Part shown: positions 16,922 to 26,415 of the stretch, in pieces
Position numbering within the stretch: position 1 is the stretch's first letter
How the letters are laid out: each line of letters opens with the position of its first letter
From: Micromonospora sp. BL4
Lineage (GTDB): Bacteria > Actinomycetota > Actinomycetes > Mycobacteriales > Micromonosporaceae
Length of the DNA: 64,000 bases
NCBI RefSeq assembly: GCF_003667505.1
Contig: NZ_RCVJ01000078.1
Coordinates: forward strand, 1 to 64,000
Direction of reading: 5' to 3'
Translations under genes and position numbers: made by a program
Notes under the pieces: generated by a model
What the model was told of the DNA's origin: nothing
Databases searched by the model: none
The model's input: the letters and a program-made list of their open reading frames with translations, nothing else

Positions 16922-17365
16922 TCACTGGACGGTGGTCACGGGGGCGCGGCCATGGGCGACCAGAGCCGGCGGCGCCGACGCGGGTTCGGGTGCCCTCCCC
17001 CCGGGCGTTGACGGCGGGGGATCGGTGACCACCGGCAGGACCTGGTCCAGACGGGCGGTGTGCAGGATGCGTCGGATGCGCGGGTTCGGGTTGCGGATGG
17101 TGAGGACCCCGGCGGCACGGGCCAGCCGCCGGTGCACATCGAGCAGCAGGCCGATGGCGGCGGCATCGATGTGCCGGCACCTGGACAGGTCGACCACGAC
17201 CTGCGCGGGACACAGGGCCAGCAGCCGGTCGAACAGGGCCCCGGCCGCCGGCAGGCAGGCCAGGTCGAGTTCGGTGACGCACACCTCGACCAGCGGCAGT
17301 GTGCACGGCGTCGGCGCCGGTGATCCCGTCACGGGCGTGCCCCTTCCCTTTCCGGACCCGGTCAC
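16922..17365 (-). CDS. STAS-domain protein lacking the phospho-acceptor serine
   Basis: A 147-residue protein with a STAS domain spanning about residues 25-115 (VVVDLSRCRHIDAAAIGLLL). At the position where antagonists carry the regulatory Ser (HIDS in the neighbour) this protein has Ala68, so it should not be switched by the usual phosphorylation. The C-terminal 35 residues are Pro/Ala-rich. A GTG at 17332 is an alternative start. It precedes the zinc-ribbon STAS gene on the same strand, 145 nt away. Confidence 0.8.
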   Translation of the reverse strand: MTGSGKGRGTPVTGSPAPTPCTLPLVEVCVTELDLACLPAAGALFDRLLALCPAQVVVDLSRCRHIDAAAIGLLLDVHRRLARAAGVLTIRNPNPRIRRILHTARLDQVLPVVTDPPPSTPGGRAPEPASAPPALVAHGRAPVTTVQ

Positions 17366-17486
17366 CTACGACCCTGCCGTGCCGGCTTGGCGGTCACCGC
17401 GCGGATCTATGACAGTTGCGTGACAAATCCGCCAGGCGGCCGGCACGGTTGGCCGCGTGGCCGATGGCCTGGGGATGATGCCGGGT

Positions 17487-18176
17487 ATGACGGCCGTACT
17501 GGTGATCGAGGACGACGACCGCATCCGCCTGGCGCTGCTGCTCGCACTCGAGGACGAGGGCTACGAGGCGGTGGGCGCGGCCACGGCGGAGGAGGGCCTG
17601 CGCGTCCAGCGCCGCGACCCGGCCGACTACGTGTTGGTCGACCTGATGCTGCCCGGCCTCGACGGCTTCGAGTGCATTCGGCACCTGCGTCGTGACGACG
17701 ACGTGCCGGTCGTGGTGGTCAGCGCCCGCGACGACACCCACGACATCGTCGCCGCCCTCGAAGCCGGCGCCGACGACTACATCGTCAAGCCGGTGGCGAT
17801 CAAGGAACTGACCGCTCGCCTGCGAGCCCTGCGCCGCCGCGCCCGTGCCGGCGTGACGGGACCGGCGCCGGAGCCCGTACCCGTGCTCGCGTTCGGCGAA
17901 CTGGAGATCAGCCCCGACGGGGGAGAGGTACGCCGCGCCGGCAAGCCCGTACCGGTCACGCGCACCGAGTTCCGGCTGCTGTGCGAGCTTGCCGAACACG
18001 CCGGCCGGGTGCTGTCCCGCCAGCAGTTGCTGCAACGGGTCTGGGGCTACGACAGCGGCGACGAGAGGCTCGTCGACGTGCATGTCGGCCGGCTGCGGCA
18101 GAAGATCGAGTCGGACCCGGCAACCCCCCGGCACCTGGTCACGCTGCGGGGCCTCGGCTACAAGCTGCAGCGATGA
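17487..18176 (+). CDS. OmpR/PhoB-type response regulator
   Basis: A 229-residue regulator. The receiver domain (residues 1-115) has the acidic pocket at residues 8-11 (EDDD), phospho-acceptor Asp52 (VDLMLPGLDG) and the conserved Lys in VKPVAIKEL. The C-terminal winged helix ends in HLVTLRGLGYKLQR. The ATG at 17487 gives the standard N-terminus; two ATGs a few codons upstream are possible. It is coupled to the kinase gene by a 4-nt overlap and heads a three-gene operon with a lipoprotein. Confidence 0.94.
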   Translation: MTAVLVIEDDDRIRLALLLALEDEGYEAVGAATAEEGLRVQRRDPADYVLVDLMLPGLDGFECIRHLRRDDDVPVVVVSARDDTHDIVAALEAGADDYIVKPVAIKELTARLRALRRRARAGVTGPAPEPVPVLAFGELEISPDGGEVRRAGKPVPVTRTEFRLLCELAEHAGRVLSRQQLLQRVWGYDSGDERLVDVHVGRLRQKIESDPATPRHLVTLRGLGYKLQR

Positions 18177-19528
18177 GACGCCTCGGACTCCGTACCCGGG
18201 TCACCGCCGCGTTCGCCGTCGGAGCGCTCCTGCTCGCCGCCTCCATGGCCCTGGTCTCGTACGAGCTGACCCGCCGCTCCCTGATCGACGAGCGGGAACG
18301 CACCGCCCTGCGCGCCGCCTACTTCGACGCCGCCGTCGTCCGGGCCGGGCTGAACACCGACACCCCCGACGTGGTGGAGGTGCTTCGGTCGCTGGACACG
18401 GGCGGCGGCCGGCGACCCGTGCTGCACCTGGACGGCGCGTGGTACGCCCGAACCGCCGACCCCGGCACCACCACCGCCATACCCGTCGACCTGCGACGGG
18501 CCGTCGCCTCCGGGGAGCCGGCGGTGCAGCGCGTACGCGTCGCCGGCCAACCCGCCCTGGTGGTCGGGGTGCCCCTGTCGGCGACGGCGACGTATTTCGA
18601 GATCAACTCTCTGCGCGAGCTGGAGCAGACGTTCCAGGTCCTGGCGCTCGCGCTGACCACCGTCGCGATCATGGTCGCCGGGTCCGGCGCGGCCCTCGGC
18701 TGGTACGCGACCCGACACGGGCTGCGCCCGCTGACGGCCGTCGCCGACGCCGCCGAGAAGATCGCCGCCGGCGACTTCACCGCGCGTCTCGACCCCGCCA
18801 CCGACCCCGATCTGACGCGCCTGTCCTCCTCGTTCAACCAGATGGTCGACCAGCTCGCCCATCGCATCGAGCGGGACCGCCGCTTCGCCGCCGACGTCAG
18901 CCACGAACTGCGCTCACCTCTGCAGACCCTCGCCGCCGCGGCCAGCGTCCTGGCGCGTCGCCGGGAGCACCTGGACGAGCGGACCGCCACCGCCGCCGGG
19001 CTCGTCGCCGACGAGATCGACCGGTTCCAACGGCTCGTCAACGACCTGATCGACCTGGCTCGTAGCGACCAGCCCGCCCACCGGCAAGCCGTGGACGTGG
19101 TGGCGTTGGCCCGGGACGCCTGCCAGGCCCTCGACCTGCCGGCCTCGCTCGTCCACCTCGCGGCGGACGCTCCCGCGACCTGGCAGGTCGAGCGGCGCCG
19201 TATCGCGCAGATCCTGGCGAACCTGCTCGACAACGCCGTGACCTACGGGGGTGGCCCGGCGGGCGTCCGGTTGAGCCGCGACGGTGACGCCGGCGTCATC
19301 GAGGTCGAGGACGACGGCCCCGGTGTGTCGATCGAGGACCGACAGGCGATCTTCGACCGCTTCGTCCGCGGGCGAGCCGCGCACACCCGCGGCGCGGGCG
19401 ACGGCACCGGCCTCGGGCTCGCGCTGGTCGCCCAGCACGCTGCGGCGCACCGGGGGCACGCCACCGTCACCGACCGCCCCGGCGGAGGCGCCCGCTTCCG
19501 CGTCACCCTGCCGGAAAGCCTGCCATGA
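18173..19528 (+). CDS. Sensor histidine kinase
   Basis: A 451-residue membrane kinase: membrane helix at residues 7-30, an extracytoplasmic domain of about 130 residues, a second helix near 160-180, a HAMP domain, then the HisKA box (VSHELRSPLQTL, His about 244) and the HATPase domain with N box LLDNAVTYGG, G1 DDGPGV and G2 GTGLGL. It autophosphorylates and passes phosphate to the preceding regulator. The gene overlaps the lipoprotein gene by 4 nt, suggesting the lipoprotein takes part in signal sensing. Confidence 0.95.
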   Translation: MRRLGLRTRVTAAFAVGALLLAASMALVSYELTRRSLIDERERTALRAAYFDAAVVRAGLNTDTPDVVEVLRSLDTGGGRRPVLHLDGAWYARTADPGTTTAIPVDLRRAVASGEPAVQRVRVAGQPALVVGVPLSATATYFEINSLRELEQTFQVLALALTTVAIMVAGSGAALGWYATRHGLRPLTAVADAAEKIAAGDFTARLDPATDPDLTRLSSSFNQMVDQLAHRIERDRRFAADVSHELRSPLQTLAAAASVLARRREHLDERTATAAGLVADEIDRFQRLVNDLIDLARSDQPAHRQAVDVVALARDACQALDLPASLVHLAADAPATWQVERRRIAQILANLLDNAVTYGGGPAGVRLSRDGDAGVIEVEDDGPGVSIEDRQAIFDRFVRGRAAHTRGAGDGTGLGLALVAQHAAAHRGHATVTDRPGGGARFRVTLPESLP

Positions 19529-20088
19529 ACCACCGCCGCCTGGCCCCACTGGCACTCGCCGCGCTGCTGACCGGCTGCGGCGTCCCCACCGACGACAGCC
19601 CCCGGACGGTGCAGCCGCCGCGCGGGCCGTTCCACAGCGCTGCCCCCGCCGACACGACGGCGCCGGCCGGCCGGGCGGACGAGACCCTCTGCCTCGTCCG
19701 CGACAACCGCATCGTCTCCGTCGTCCGGCGCGTCGACCATGTCCCCACGGTCGAGGAACAACTGCGGCATCTCCTCGCCGGACCGGGTACGGCCGAACGC
19801 GACAGCGACCTGACCAGCGCGCTGCCGGGAGCGGTCAACGCCGCCGGCGCGACAGTGACCCGCGCGCAGGCCCGCGTCGTCGTCGACGAGCCCGACGACG
19901 ACGCCGGCCGCAGCGACGAGGTGCTCGCCTTCGGGCAGATCGTCTGCACGCTCACCAGTCGCGACGACGTCACCACCGTGGTGTTCCTGCGCGACGGCAG
20001 GCCACTCGCCGTGCCCCGCGCCGACGGCTCGCTCTCCGAACAACCGCTCACCCGCGCCGACTACGCCCCGCTCATCACCCCACGTTGA
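19525..20088 (+). CDS. GerMN-domain lipoprotein
   Basis: A 187-residue secreted lipoprotein: signal peptide with lipobox ALLTGC (Cys18), then a short Pro/Thr linker and a GerMN-like domain (residues 60-175, VPTVEEQLRHLLAGPG), a fold found in sporulation proteins and LpqB-type lipoproteins. In actinobacteria lipoproteins encoded after two-component systems often modulate the sensor kinase. Its ATG overlaps the kinase stop, so all three proteins are likely made together. Confidence 0.88.
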   Translation: MNHRRLAPLALAALLTGCGVPTDDSPRTVQPPRGPFHSAAPADTTAPAGRADETLCLVRDNRIVSVVRRVDHVPTVEEQLRHLLAGPGTAERDSDLTSALPGAVNAAGATVTRAQARVVVDEPDDDAGRSDEVLAFGQIVCTLTSRDDVTTVVFLRDGRPLAVPRADGSLSEQPLTRADYAPLITPR

Positions 20089-20312
20089 CCACGTCAGGCC
20101 GGGCCGGGGAGTGCTCCCGTAGCGCGGTGGCGGCTATTGGTGACCCTGACTAAACGATCGTGGCGTCATCCCGCGTTGATCATTGCGGGGCTCGGATGGA
20201 TCGTTGACCTCGCCGCACCTGGCCGGCGTACCGGCTCCGACGTAGCGGCCGGTGTGACGCCGCAGGCCGCGTCGACCGGCGGCCCATCCACGCACTCAGA
20301 CGAGGAAGACAC

Positions 20313-21005
20313 ATGAGCCACACCATCAACCCCTCCACTCCGCTCACCTCGACCGTCTCGGCCCGCCCCGCCCCCAGGGCCGATGGGGCGACCCGGCTCC
20401 TGCTGAGCTGCGGTATGGCCGCAGGTCCGCTGTTCCTTGCGGTGGGCGTGATCCAGGGTCTGACCCGCGAGGGCTTCGATTTCACCCGCAACGCGATCAG
20501 CCAGCTCAGCCTCGGCGACCTGGGCTGGATCCAAGTGATCAACTTCGTCCTCGCCGGAACACTGGTAATCGCCGGTGCGATCGGCCTGCGGCGAGCGCTG
20601 CACAGCGGGCCGGGCGCGACCTGGGTACCGCGGCTGGTCACCGTCTTCGGGATCTCGTTCCTGGTCAGCGCCGTGTTCGCCGCCGACCCCGGTGCCGGCT
20701 TCCCCGTCGGCACCTCCGAGGACACGATGGCCTCTCTCAGCACACACGGCGCCGTCCACATGGGAGGCGGCATGATCGGCTACCTGGCGCTGTGCGCGGC
20801 GTTCGTTCTGCTGGCGCGGCGCTTCTCCGCCCAGGGCCGGCGTGGCTGGGCGCTGGCCTCCCGCATCGTGCCGGTGGTCGTCGTCGCCGGCTTCATCGGC
20901 TCCTCGGCAAGCATCCTGGCCTTCTTCACGGGAGCGGCCCTGGGCCTGGTCTGGCTCACCGCGACGACCGCCCGGCTGGCCGTGGCGACGCCGGCCGGAC
21001 GGTGA
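20313..21005 (+). CDS. DUF998 family membrane protein
   Basis: A 230-residue membrane protein with six predicted helices after a 30-residue cytoplasmic N-terminus. The pattern GFDFTRNAISQLSLGDLGWIQ is typical of the DUF998 family, whose function is unknown. A GAGGAAG ribosome site precedes the ATG. The 224-nt region upstream contains no other gene. Confidence 0.88.
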   Translation: MSHTINPSTPLTSTVSARPAPRADGATRLLLSCGMAAGPLFLAVGVIQGLTREGFDFTRNAISQLSLGDLGWIQVINFVLAGTLVIAGAIGLRRALHSGPGATWVPRLVTVFGISFLVSAVFAADPGAGFPVGTSEDTMASLSTHGAVHMGGGMIGYLALCAAFVLLARRFSAQGRRGWALASRIVPVVVVAGFIGSSASILAFFTGAALGLVWLTATTARLAVATPAGR

Positions 21006-21111
21006 CCAGCCGAGGCCTCGGCCGCGACGTACGACACGACGTATGTCCCGCCGAGGGCTCCCGCGCGTTGGTGCGCCGCTGGACCGAGCGGTCAATAACG
21101 ACGGTGTGATG

Positions 21112-21774
21112 TCATCGGCGACGCGGCGCGACCAGCCCCGACTCGTACGCCCACACGACCAGCTGGGCGCGGTCGCGGCAGTGCAGCTTCGTCATCGCCC
21201 GGTTGACATGTGTCTTGGCGGTCAACGGACTGATCACCATGCGCGAGGCGATCTCGTCGTTGGTCAGGCCCCGGGCGACGAGCGCGACGATCTCCTGTTC
21301 CCGGGCGGTCAGCACGTCGCGTCCGGCCGCCGCCTCGGCCGGTGGCGGCCCGGCCACGAACTCGCTGATGAGCGTGCGCGTGACCGCCGGGGCGAGCAGC
21401 GCGTCGCCGCGGGCCACGACGGCGACGGCCTGCAGCAGGTCGGTGGGGTCGGCGTCCTTGAGCAGGAACCCGCTGGCGCCGGCCCGGAGCGCGGCGAAGA
21501 CGTAGGAGTCGAGCCCGTAGTTGGTGAGGATCAGGACGCGGACCGCCGCGAGGTCGGGATCGGCGGCGATGCGCCGGGTGGCCTCGATGCCGTCGAGACC
21601 CGGCATCTGCACGTCCATCAGCACGACGTCCGGCCGCAGGCTCCGCGACAGCTGGACGGCCGAGGTGCCGTCGACAGCCTCGCCGACGACCTCCAGGTCG
21701 TCCTCGGCGCCGAGCAACGCCCGGAATCCGGCCCGCATCAGAGCCTGGTCGTCGGCGAGCAGGACCCGGATCAT
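21112..21774 (-). CDS. NarL/LuxR-type response regulator
   Basis: A 220-residue regulator: receiver domain with Asp54 ([13 protein letters not shown]) and a C-terminal LuxR helix-turn-helix ([20 protein letters not shown]). It follows its kinase gene by 76 nt on the same strand, behind a GAGAGGAG ribosome site. The divergent carboxymuconolactone decarboxylase, DUF6220 and multicopper oxidase genes are plausible targets. Confidence 0.94.
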   Translation of the reverse strand: MIRVLLADDQALMRAGFRALLGAEDDLEVVGEAVDGTSAVQLSRSLRPDVVLMDVQMPGLDGIEATRRIAADPDLAAVRVLILTNYGLDSYVFAALRAGASGFLLKDADPTDLLQAVAVVARGDALLAPAVTRTLISEFVAGPPPAEAAAGRDVLTAREQEIVALVARGLTNDEIASRMVISPLTAKTHVNRAMTKLHCRDRAQLVVWAYESGLVAPRRR

Positions 21775-21850
21775 GCCGGCTCCTCTCTCGGGTCGGAGCC
21801 GCCCCGATCCGCGGCGGACCGAGCTGGTCGGACCTCGCGCAGGCGCCCGG

Positions 21851-22981
21851 TCACGGCGGACCGTCCAACGGGAACGTGGCCCGTACCGCGAACCCGCCGT
21901 CGTCGCGGGCCGCCGCCCGCAGTGTGCCGCCCAGCCCGGTCACCCGTTCCCGCATGCCGCGCAGGCCCACGCCCGGTGCCACGGGCCGGGCCGGTGACGC
22001 CTGGCCGTCGTCGACCACCGAGACGGTGAGCTGTGCCGGCGCGTACTCCATGTGGATCTGCGCGGTGGCGGGCCCGGCGTGGCGGGCCACGTTGGTCAGG
22101 GCCTCCTGGACGACGCGATACCCGGCCTGGTCGACCTCGTCGGGCAGGTCCCGGGGGCGACCGGTGACGGTCACCTGCACCGGTACGCCCGCCGCGCGGG
22201 TCCGCTCGGCCAGTTCCTCCACCCGGGCCAGCCCGACGCAGTCTCCGTCGGTGGGTGAGCGCAGAACCTCCAGCGTCGTCCGCAGTTCCCGCATCGCGGC
22301 GCCGCTGGCCTCCTGGATCGCCAGCAGCGTGGCCGACGGCTCCTCGCCGTGTTTGCGGGCCAGGTGCACGGCGATCCCGGCCTGCACCTTGATCACGGAA
22401 ATGTTGTGGGTCAGCGAGTCGTGCAGGTCCCGGGCGATGCGCAGGCGCTCCTCCCCGGCGCGACGCAACGCCATCTCCTCGCGGGTGCGCTCGGCCTCGA
22501 ACGCCCGCTGCTCGACCTGTTCCAGGTACGCCCGGCGCTGGCGCGCGACGAGCCCGGCGACGTTGGCCGCCACGAACCAGCCCAGCAGCAGGGCGGTCCG
22601 CTCGGCGATCAGCTGGCCGGGCCGGCCGGCGGGCGCGATCGAGATGTCGCGGGCCAGGAAGCCGCCGAGGAAGACGAGGCTGCCCAGGGCGGCGGCCGAT
22701 CGGTGCCCCCGCCAGGCGGCGACGTAGACGACGCCGAGGACGGGGAACGCGGCGGACACCCCGGGGTGCACCCGGACGTGCAGGGCCAGCATGGCGACGG
22801 TCACCACGCTTACCGCCACGACCGGATACCGCCGGCACACCGCCAGGGCCGCCGCCATGGCCAGGACCAGAGCGACGTCGATCGCCCGGATCGTCGCGGC
22901 GTCCGGTGCGAGCGCGGCGTTGCCGAGCAGGAGGGCGCCGAGGGCGAGGCCGCTGAGGGCGTACGGCAGGTCACGACGCAT
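21851..22981 (-). CDS. Sensor histidine kinase (NarX/DesK-like)
   Basis: A 376-residue kinase with about six N-terminal membrane segments, a coiled-coil linker, a HisKA_3 domain (RIARDLHDSLTHNISVIKVQ) carrying the phospho-accepting His, and a C-terminal ATPase domain ending in GVGLRGMRERVTGLGG. The N-terminal membrane region is the likely sensor. The ATG at 22981 lies 6 nt after a TACAGT -10 box; longer upstream frames are Arg-rich and improbable. It pairs with the NarL regulator downstream. Confidence 0.93.
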   Translation of the reverse strand: MRRDLPYALSGLALGALLLGNAALAPDAATIRAIDVALVLAMAAALAVCRRYPVVAVSVVTVAMLALHVRVHPGVSAAFPVLGVVYVAAWRGHRSAAALGSLVFLGGFLARDISIAPAGRPGQLIAERTALLLGWFVAANVAGLVARQRRAYLEQVEQRAFEAERTREEMALRRAGEERLRIARDLHDSLTHNISVIKVQAGIAVHLARKHGEEPSATLLAIQEASGAAMRELRTTLEVLRSPTDGDCVGLARVEELAERTRAAGVPVQVTVTGRPRDLPDEVDQAGYRVVQEALTNVARHAGPATAQIHMEYAPAQLTVSVVDDGQASPARPVAPGVGLRGMRERVTGLGGTLRAAARDDGGFAVRATFPLDGPP

Positions 22982-22987
22982 GGTCGA

Positions 22988-22993
22988 ACTGTA
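22988..22993 (-). promoter_or_regulatory. Leaderless -10 box for the DesK-like kinase
   Basis: TACAGT on the minus strand, 6 nt before the ATG at 22981. Confidence 0.5.
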
Positions 22994-23124
22994 GAACGGG
23001 CCGTCCTCAGGGAGCATCTGACGGCGGTGGTAGAAGGTCGTACCACGGACGCGGTATCGGCGACCGGGCAAGTGCCTGCGGCGGCACGACGTTTTCCCGG
23101 CCCGTCGAGGCAAGCATCGAGCCC

Positions 23125-24114
23125 ATGACATACCGCTTCTTCACCCCCGATCCAGTGCAGGCCGCGACTGGCCTGACCGCGGAGGTCTACCGGCAGCTGT
23201 GGGACGACTTCCTCGGGCCGGTGCCCACCTTCCAGGTGCTCTCGCCCGTGCCGGAGCTGCAGGCCGCGACCTGGGCGCTGCTGCGCGAGGCCCTGCTCGC
23301 CGGGGACGCGTCCAGAGTGGACCGTGAGCTCGTCGCGTCGACGGTGTCCCGGGCCAACCGTTGTCGGTTCTGCGTCGACGCCCACGTGATGCTGCTGCAC
23401 GCGCTGGGCGAACACGCGCTGGGCGAGGTCGTCGCCCGGGGCGGGACGCCATCGGAGCCGAGGCACGCCGAACTCGCCCGCTGGGCGGAGGCCAGTCGCA
23501 GCCCGGAAGCCACCGGCTGGAGCAGCCCGTACCGCCCAGAGGCCACCGGCACCCTGCTCGCCTTCCACTTCATCAACCGGATCGTCTCGGCGCTGCTGGA
23601 CCCCGATCTGCTCCCCGGTGGCCTGCAACGCTCCCCGCTGGTGCGGTCGGTCGGAGGCCGGCTCTACGCCAGGACGGCCCGGGGGCCGAAGGAGCCCGGC
23701 GCCAGCCTCACCCTCCTCGACCCCGGCACGACGGCGCCACCGGCCTGGGCGGGGGACAGCCCGGTCGGCGTCGCGTACGCGGCGCTGCGGAGCGCCGCCA
23801 CGCAGGGCAGCGACCTCCTGGGCGACGTGGCGCGCGAGACCGTCACCGCCACCGTGCGCTGGGAGGACGGGCGGTTCCCGGCCCGGCCCGCGGACTGGGC
23901 CGTCGATCTGGTCCGGGACGTGCCGGGCACCGACCGCATCGGGACGCGGATCGCGCTGCTGGCGGCGTTCGCGCCCAGCGCGATCAGCCCGGGTGACGTC
24001 GCCCTCTGGCGGTTCTCCCATCCGGCCGACGCCGACCTCGTGCGGCTGGTCGCGTACGGGGCGATCACGGCCACCGAGCACGTCGCTCGGGCACTGACGT
24101 CAGCTCACCTCTAG
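23125..24114 (+). CDS. Carboxymuconolactone decarboxylase/AhpD-like protein
   Basis: A 329-residue all-helical protein with an AhpD-type redox motif: Cys80-x2-Cys83 followed by His87 (RCRFCVDAHVML), as in alkylhydroperoxidase-like members of the family. At about twice the size of the basic domain it probably contains two related helical repeats, the second without the cysteines. Likely role is disulfide-based peroxide or radical detoxification (inference). It is divergent from the two-component system and 9 nt before the DUF6220 gene, so an operon is likely. Confidence 0.85.
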   Translation: MTYRFFTPDPVQAATGLTAEVYRQLWDDFLGPVPTFQVLSPVPELQAATWALLREALLAGDASRVDRELVASTVSRANRCRFCVDAHVMLLHALGEHALGEVVARGGTPSEPRHAELARWAEASRSPEATGWSSPYRPEATGTLLAFHFINRIVSALLDPDLLPGGLQRSPLVRSVGGRLYARTARGPKEPGASLTLLDPGTTAPPAWAGDSPVGVAYAALRSAATQGSDLLGDVARETVTATVRWEDGRFPARPADWAVDLVRDVPGTDRIGTRIALLAAFAPSAISPGDVALWRFSHPADADLVRLVAYGAITATEHVARALTSAHL

Positions 24115-24123
24115 GAGGTCACC

Positions 24124-24576
24124 ATGCGCAAGGCATTCGTTCTCGCCAGCACCCTGCTGCTCGTCTCGTTCGTCCTGCAGTTCATCTTCGCCGCCGTGGG
24201 CGGGTTCACGAGACCCGCGGGCGACGGCGCGTACGCCCTGCACAGCGTCAACGGGATGGCGGTCATCCCGGTGCTCACCCTGCTCACCGCCCTGTTCGCC
24301 GCGCTGGCGAAGGCGCCGGGCCGGCTCATCGGCATGGCGATCCTGCCGATCGGTCTCGTCGTCGTGCAGGCGCTGATCGCCATGCTCGCGAACGCGTCCA
24401 CCGACGCCGCCGGCGCCAGCACCCCGCTCGGCCTGACCATCGCCGGGTTGCACGCGCTCAACGGAATCATCGCGGTGCACGTCGTGGTGGGCGTGGCCCA
24501 GGCAGCGCGAAAGCTGGACCGCCCGGCGCCGGGCGGCGTCGTCCCCGTCACCGTGCGGGAAGGAGAGCCGGCATGA
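24124..24576 (+). CDS. DUF6220 family membrane protein
   Basis: A 150-residue protein with four membrane helices, consistent with the DUF6220 family. A textbook AGGAGG ribosome site lies 5 nt before the ATG. Conserved histidines occur in helices (YALHSVNGMAV, GLHALNGIIAVHV), which could bind haem or copper. It overlaps the multicopper oxidase gene by 4 nt, so the two products are made together and may form a membrane complex (inference). Confidence 0.85.
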   Translation: MRKAFVLASTLLLVSFVLQFIFAAVGGFTRPAGDGAYALHSVNGMAVIPVLTLLTALFAALAKAPGRLIGMAILPIGLVVVQALIAMLANASTDAAGASTPLGLTIAGLHALNGIIAVHVVVGVAQAARKLDRPAPGGVVPVTVREGEPA

Positions 24577-26312
24577 GCACCGGCTCGGTGCTCGCCGTCG
24601 ACCTGGTGATCGCGGTCCTCGCGGCCGCCGGATGGCTGGGCGGCGGCGCCGCGTCGGCGGCCCGGCGCCGACCGCTCGCGCTGGGACTGGCCGCCTTCGC
24701 GCTGGTCGCCACCCTCGCCCGCGCGGTCACGATCACCGCGCTCGCCCGTGCCGGCTGGTGGTTCGCGGGGGAGAAGGTCCTCATCGCGGCGCCCCTGGCG
24801 CTCGCGGCGGTGGTCGTCGCCGGGCCGCGGCTGCTCCGGGCCCCGGGCGACATCCGGTCCGTCGCGCTCCCGCTTTTCTTCGCCGGGTACGCCCAGAGCG
24901 GCGCACTGCTCGTGACCCTCCTGCACGGCTATCCGGTGTCGGCGGGCGTGGGACTGCTCGCGCTCGCCGGCGTGATCGCGGCGACCGCGGTCTCATGGCG
25001 TGCACTCGGCGCCGGCCCGTCCCGGGCGGTGTCCCGGGCGGCCCTCGTCGTGGCGGTCACGGCGCTGGTGACCGGGACCGGGCTGGCCGTCGCCCCGGGC
25101 GCCGCGCCCGCCGTACCCCATAATCACAAGTATCGGGATGCGCGGACCTCCGACGAACCGACCAGGCGGTTCGTCCTGACGGCCGGGACCGCCACGGTGA
25201 GCGTGAGCGGCCGCGACGTCGCGGCGTGGGCGTTCAACGGGCAGGTCCCCGGGCCGGAGCTGACCGGCACCGCCGGCGACGTCGTCGAGGTGACGCTACG
25301 CAACCGGGACATCGCGCGGGGCGTCACGCTGCACTGGCACGGGTACGACGTGCCGAACAGTCAGGACGGGGTGCCCGGCGTGACGCAGGCGGCGGTGCTG
25401 CCCGGACAGGAGTTCGTCTACCGGTTCCGGGCCGATCAGGTCGGAACGTACTGGTACCACACGCATTCGGTCTCCGACCTCGGCGTGCGGATGGGCCTCT
25501 ACGGCGTCCTGGTGGTGCGCCCGGCGCCGGTGACCGGCGTCGACGTCACCGTGCCGGTGCACACCCTGGCCGGCCTCGCGCTGCCCGAACCGAGAACGGA
25601 GCCGGTCGAGCCGGGCGTGCCCGTGCGACTGCGGCTGATCAACACCGACAGCACGACGCATCGCTACGCCCTGGCCGGGACACCGTTCCGGGTCGTCGCG
25701 ATCGACGGATCCGACCTGCGGGGCCCGACGTCGCTCGTGGACACCGCCGTGCTGGTCCCGGCCGGGGGTCGCTACGACCTGGTGTTCACCGCGCCCCCCA
25801 CGCCGGTGGCGCTGTTCGTCGACGGACGGGCGGTCTACTCGACCGGACCGGTGTCGACGGCGACCAGCGCGTGGCCGGTGCTGGATCCGCTCACGTACGG
25901 CGTCGGTTCGCCGGTGCCGTGGTCGCGCGTCGACCGGGAGTACACCCTCGTCCTCGACCGTGGCCTCGACCTGCGCGGGCTGCTTCCGCGATACGCCCAC
26001 ACCGTCAACGGCGCGGCGGACCCCGACATCCCGCCGCAGGTCGTACGCCTCGGCGACATCGTCGCGTTCACGATCGTCAACAGGTCTCAGGTCGTGCACC
26101 CGTGGCACCTGCACGGCCATCACGTCCTGGTGCTGTCCCGCAACGGTCAGCGCGCGACCGGGAGCCCTCTGTGGCTGGACTCCTTCGACGTACGTCCCGG
26201 TGACGTGTGGGAGGTGGAGTTCCGGGCCGACAACCCGGGGGTGTGGGCCAACCACTGCCACAACCTGGCGCACGCCGACGCCGGAATGATGCTGCACCTG
26301 ATGTACTCCTGA
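24573..26312 (+). CDS. Multicopper oxidase with N-terminal membrane domain
   Basis: A 579-residue protein. Residues 1-170 hold about five membrane helices; the rest is a two-to-three-domain multicopper oxidase outside the membrane. All four copper motifs are present: HWHG (from His254), WYHTHS (His296, His298), HPWHLHGHH (from about 509) and the C-terminal HCHNLAHADAGM with the type 1 Cys and Met. It probably oxidises a metal ion or small organic substrate, or acts as a copper-nitrite-reductase relative; the exact substrate is not decidable here. The membrane fusion is uncommon. Confidence 0.9.
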   Translation: MSTGSVLAVDLVIAVLAAAGWLGGGAASAARRRPLALGLAAFALVATLARAVTITALARAGWWFAGEKVLIAAPLALAAVVVAGPRLLRAPGDIRSVALPLFFAGYAQSGALLVTLLHGYPVSAGVGLLALAGVIAATAVSWRALGAGPSRAVSRAALVVAVTALVTGTGLAVAPGAAPAVPHNHKYRDARTSDEPTRRFVLTAGTATVSVSGRDVAAWAFNGQVPGPELTGTAGDVVEVTLRNRDIARGVTLHWHGYDVPNSQDGVPGVTQAAVLPGQEFVYRFRADQVGTYWYHTHSVSDLGVRMGLYGVLVVRPAPVTGVDVTVPVHTLAGLALPEPRTEPVEPGVPVRLRLINTDSTTHRYALAGTPFRVVAIDGSDLRGPTSLVDTAVLVPAGGRYDLVFTAPPTPVALFVDGRAVYSTGPVSTATSAWPVLDPLTYGVGSPVPWSRVDREYTLVLDRGLDLRGLLPRYAHTVNGAADPDIPPQVVRLGDIVAFTIVNRSQVVHPWHLHGHHVLVLSRNGQRATGSPLWLDSFDVRPGDVWEVEFRADNPGVWANHCHNLAHADAGMMLHLMYS

Positions 26313-26415
26313 TCCGCGCCCATCCGACCGCGATCCGCGTTTGATCCGCCCCTGGTGGTCTTGCTTTGCTCGGGGGCGATCAACGGCGGGTTGTTCGACG
26401 GGGGAGGCGCGAAAC

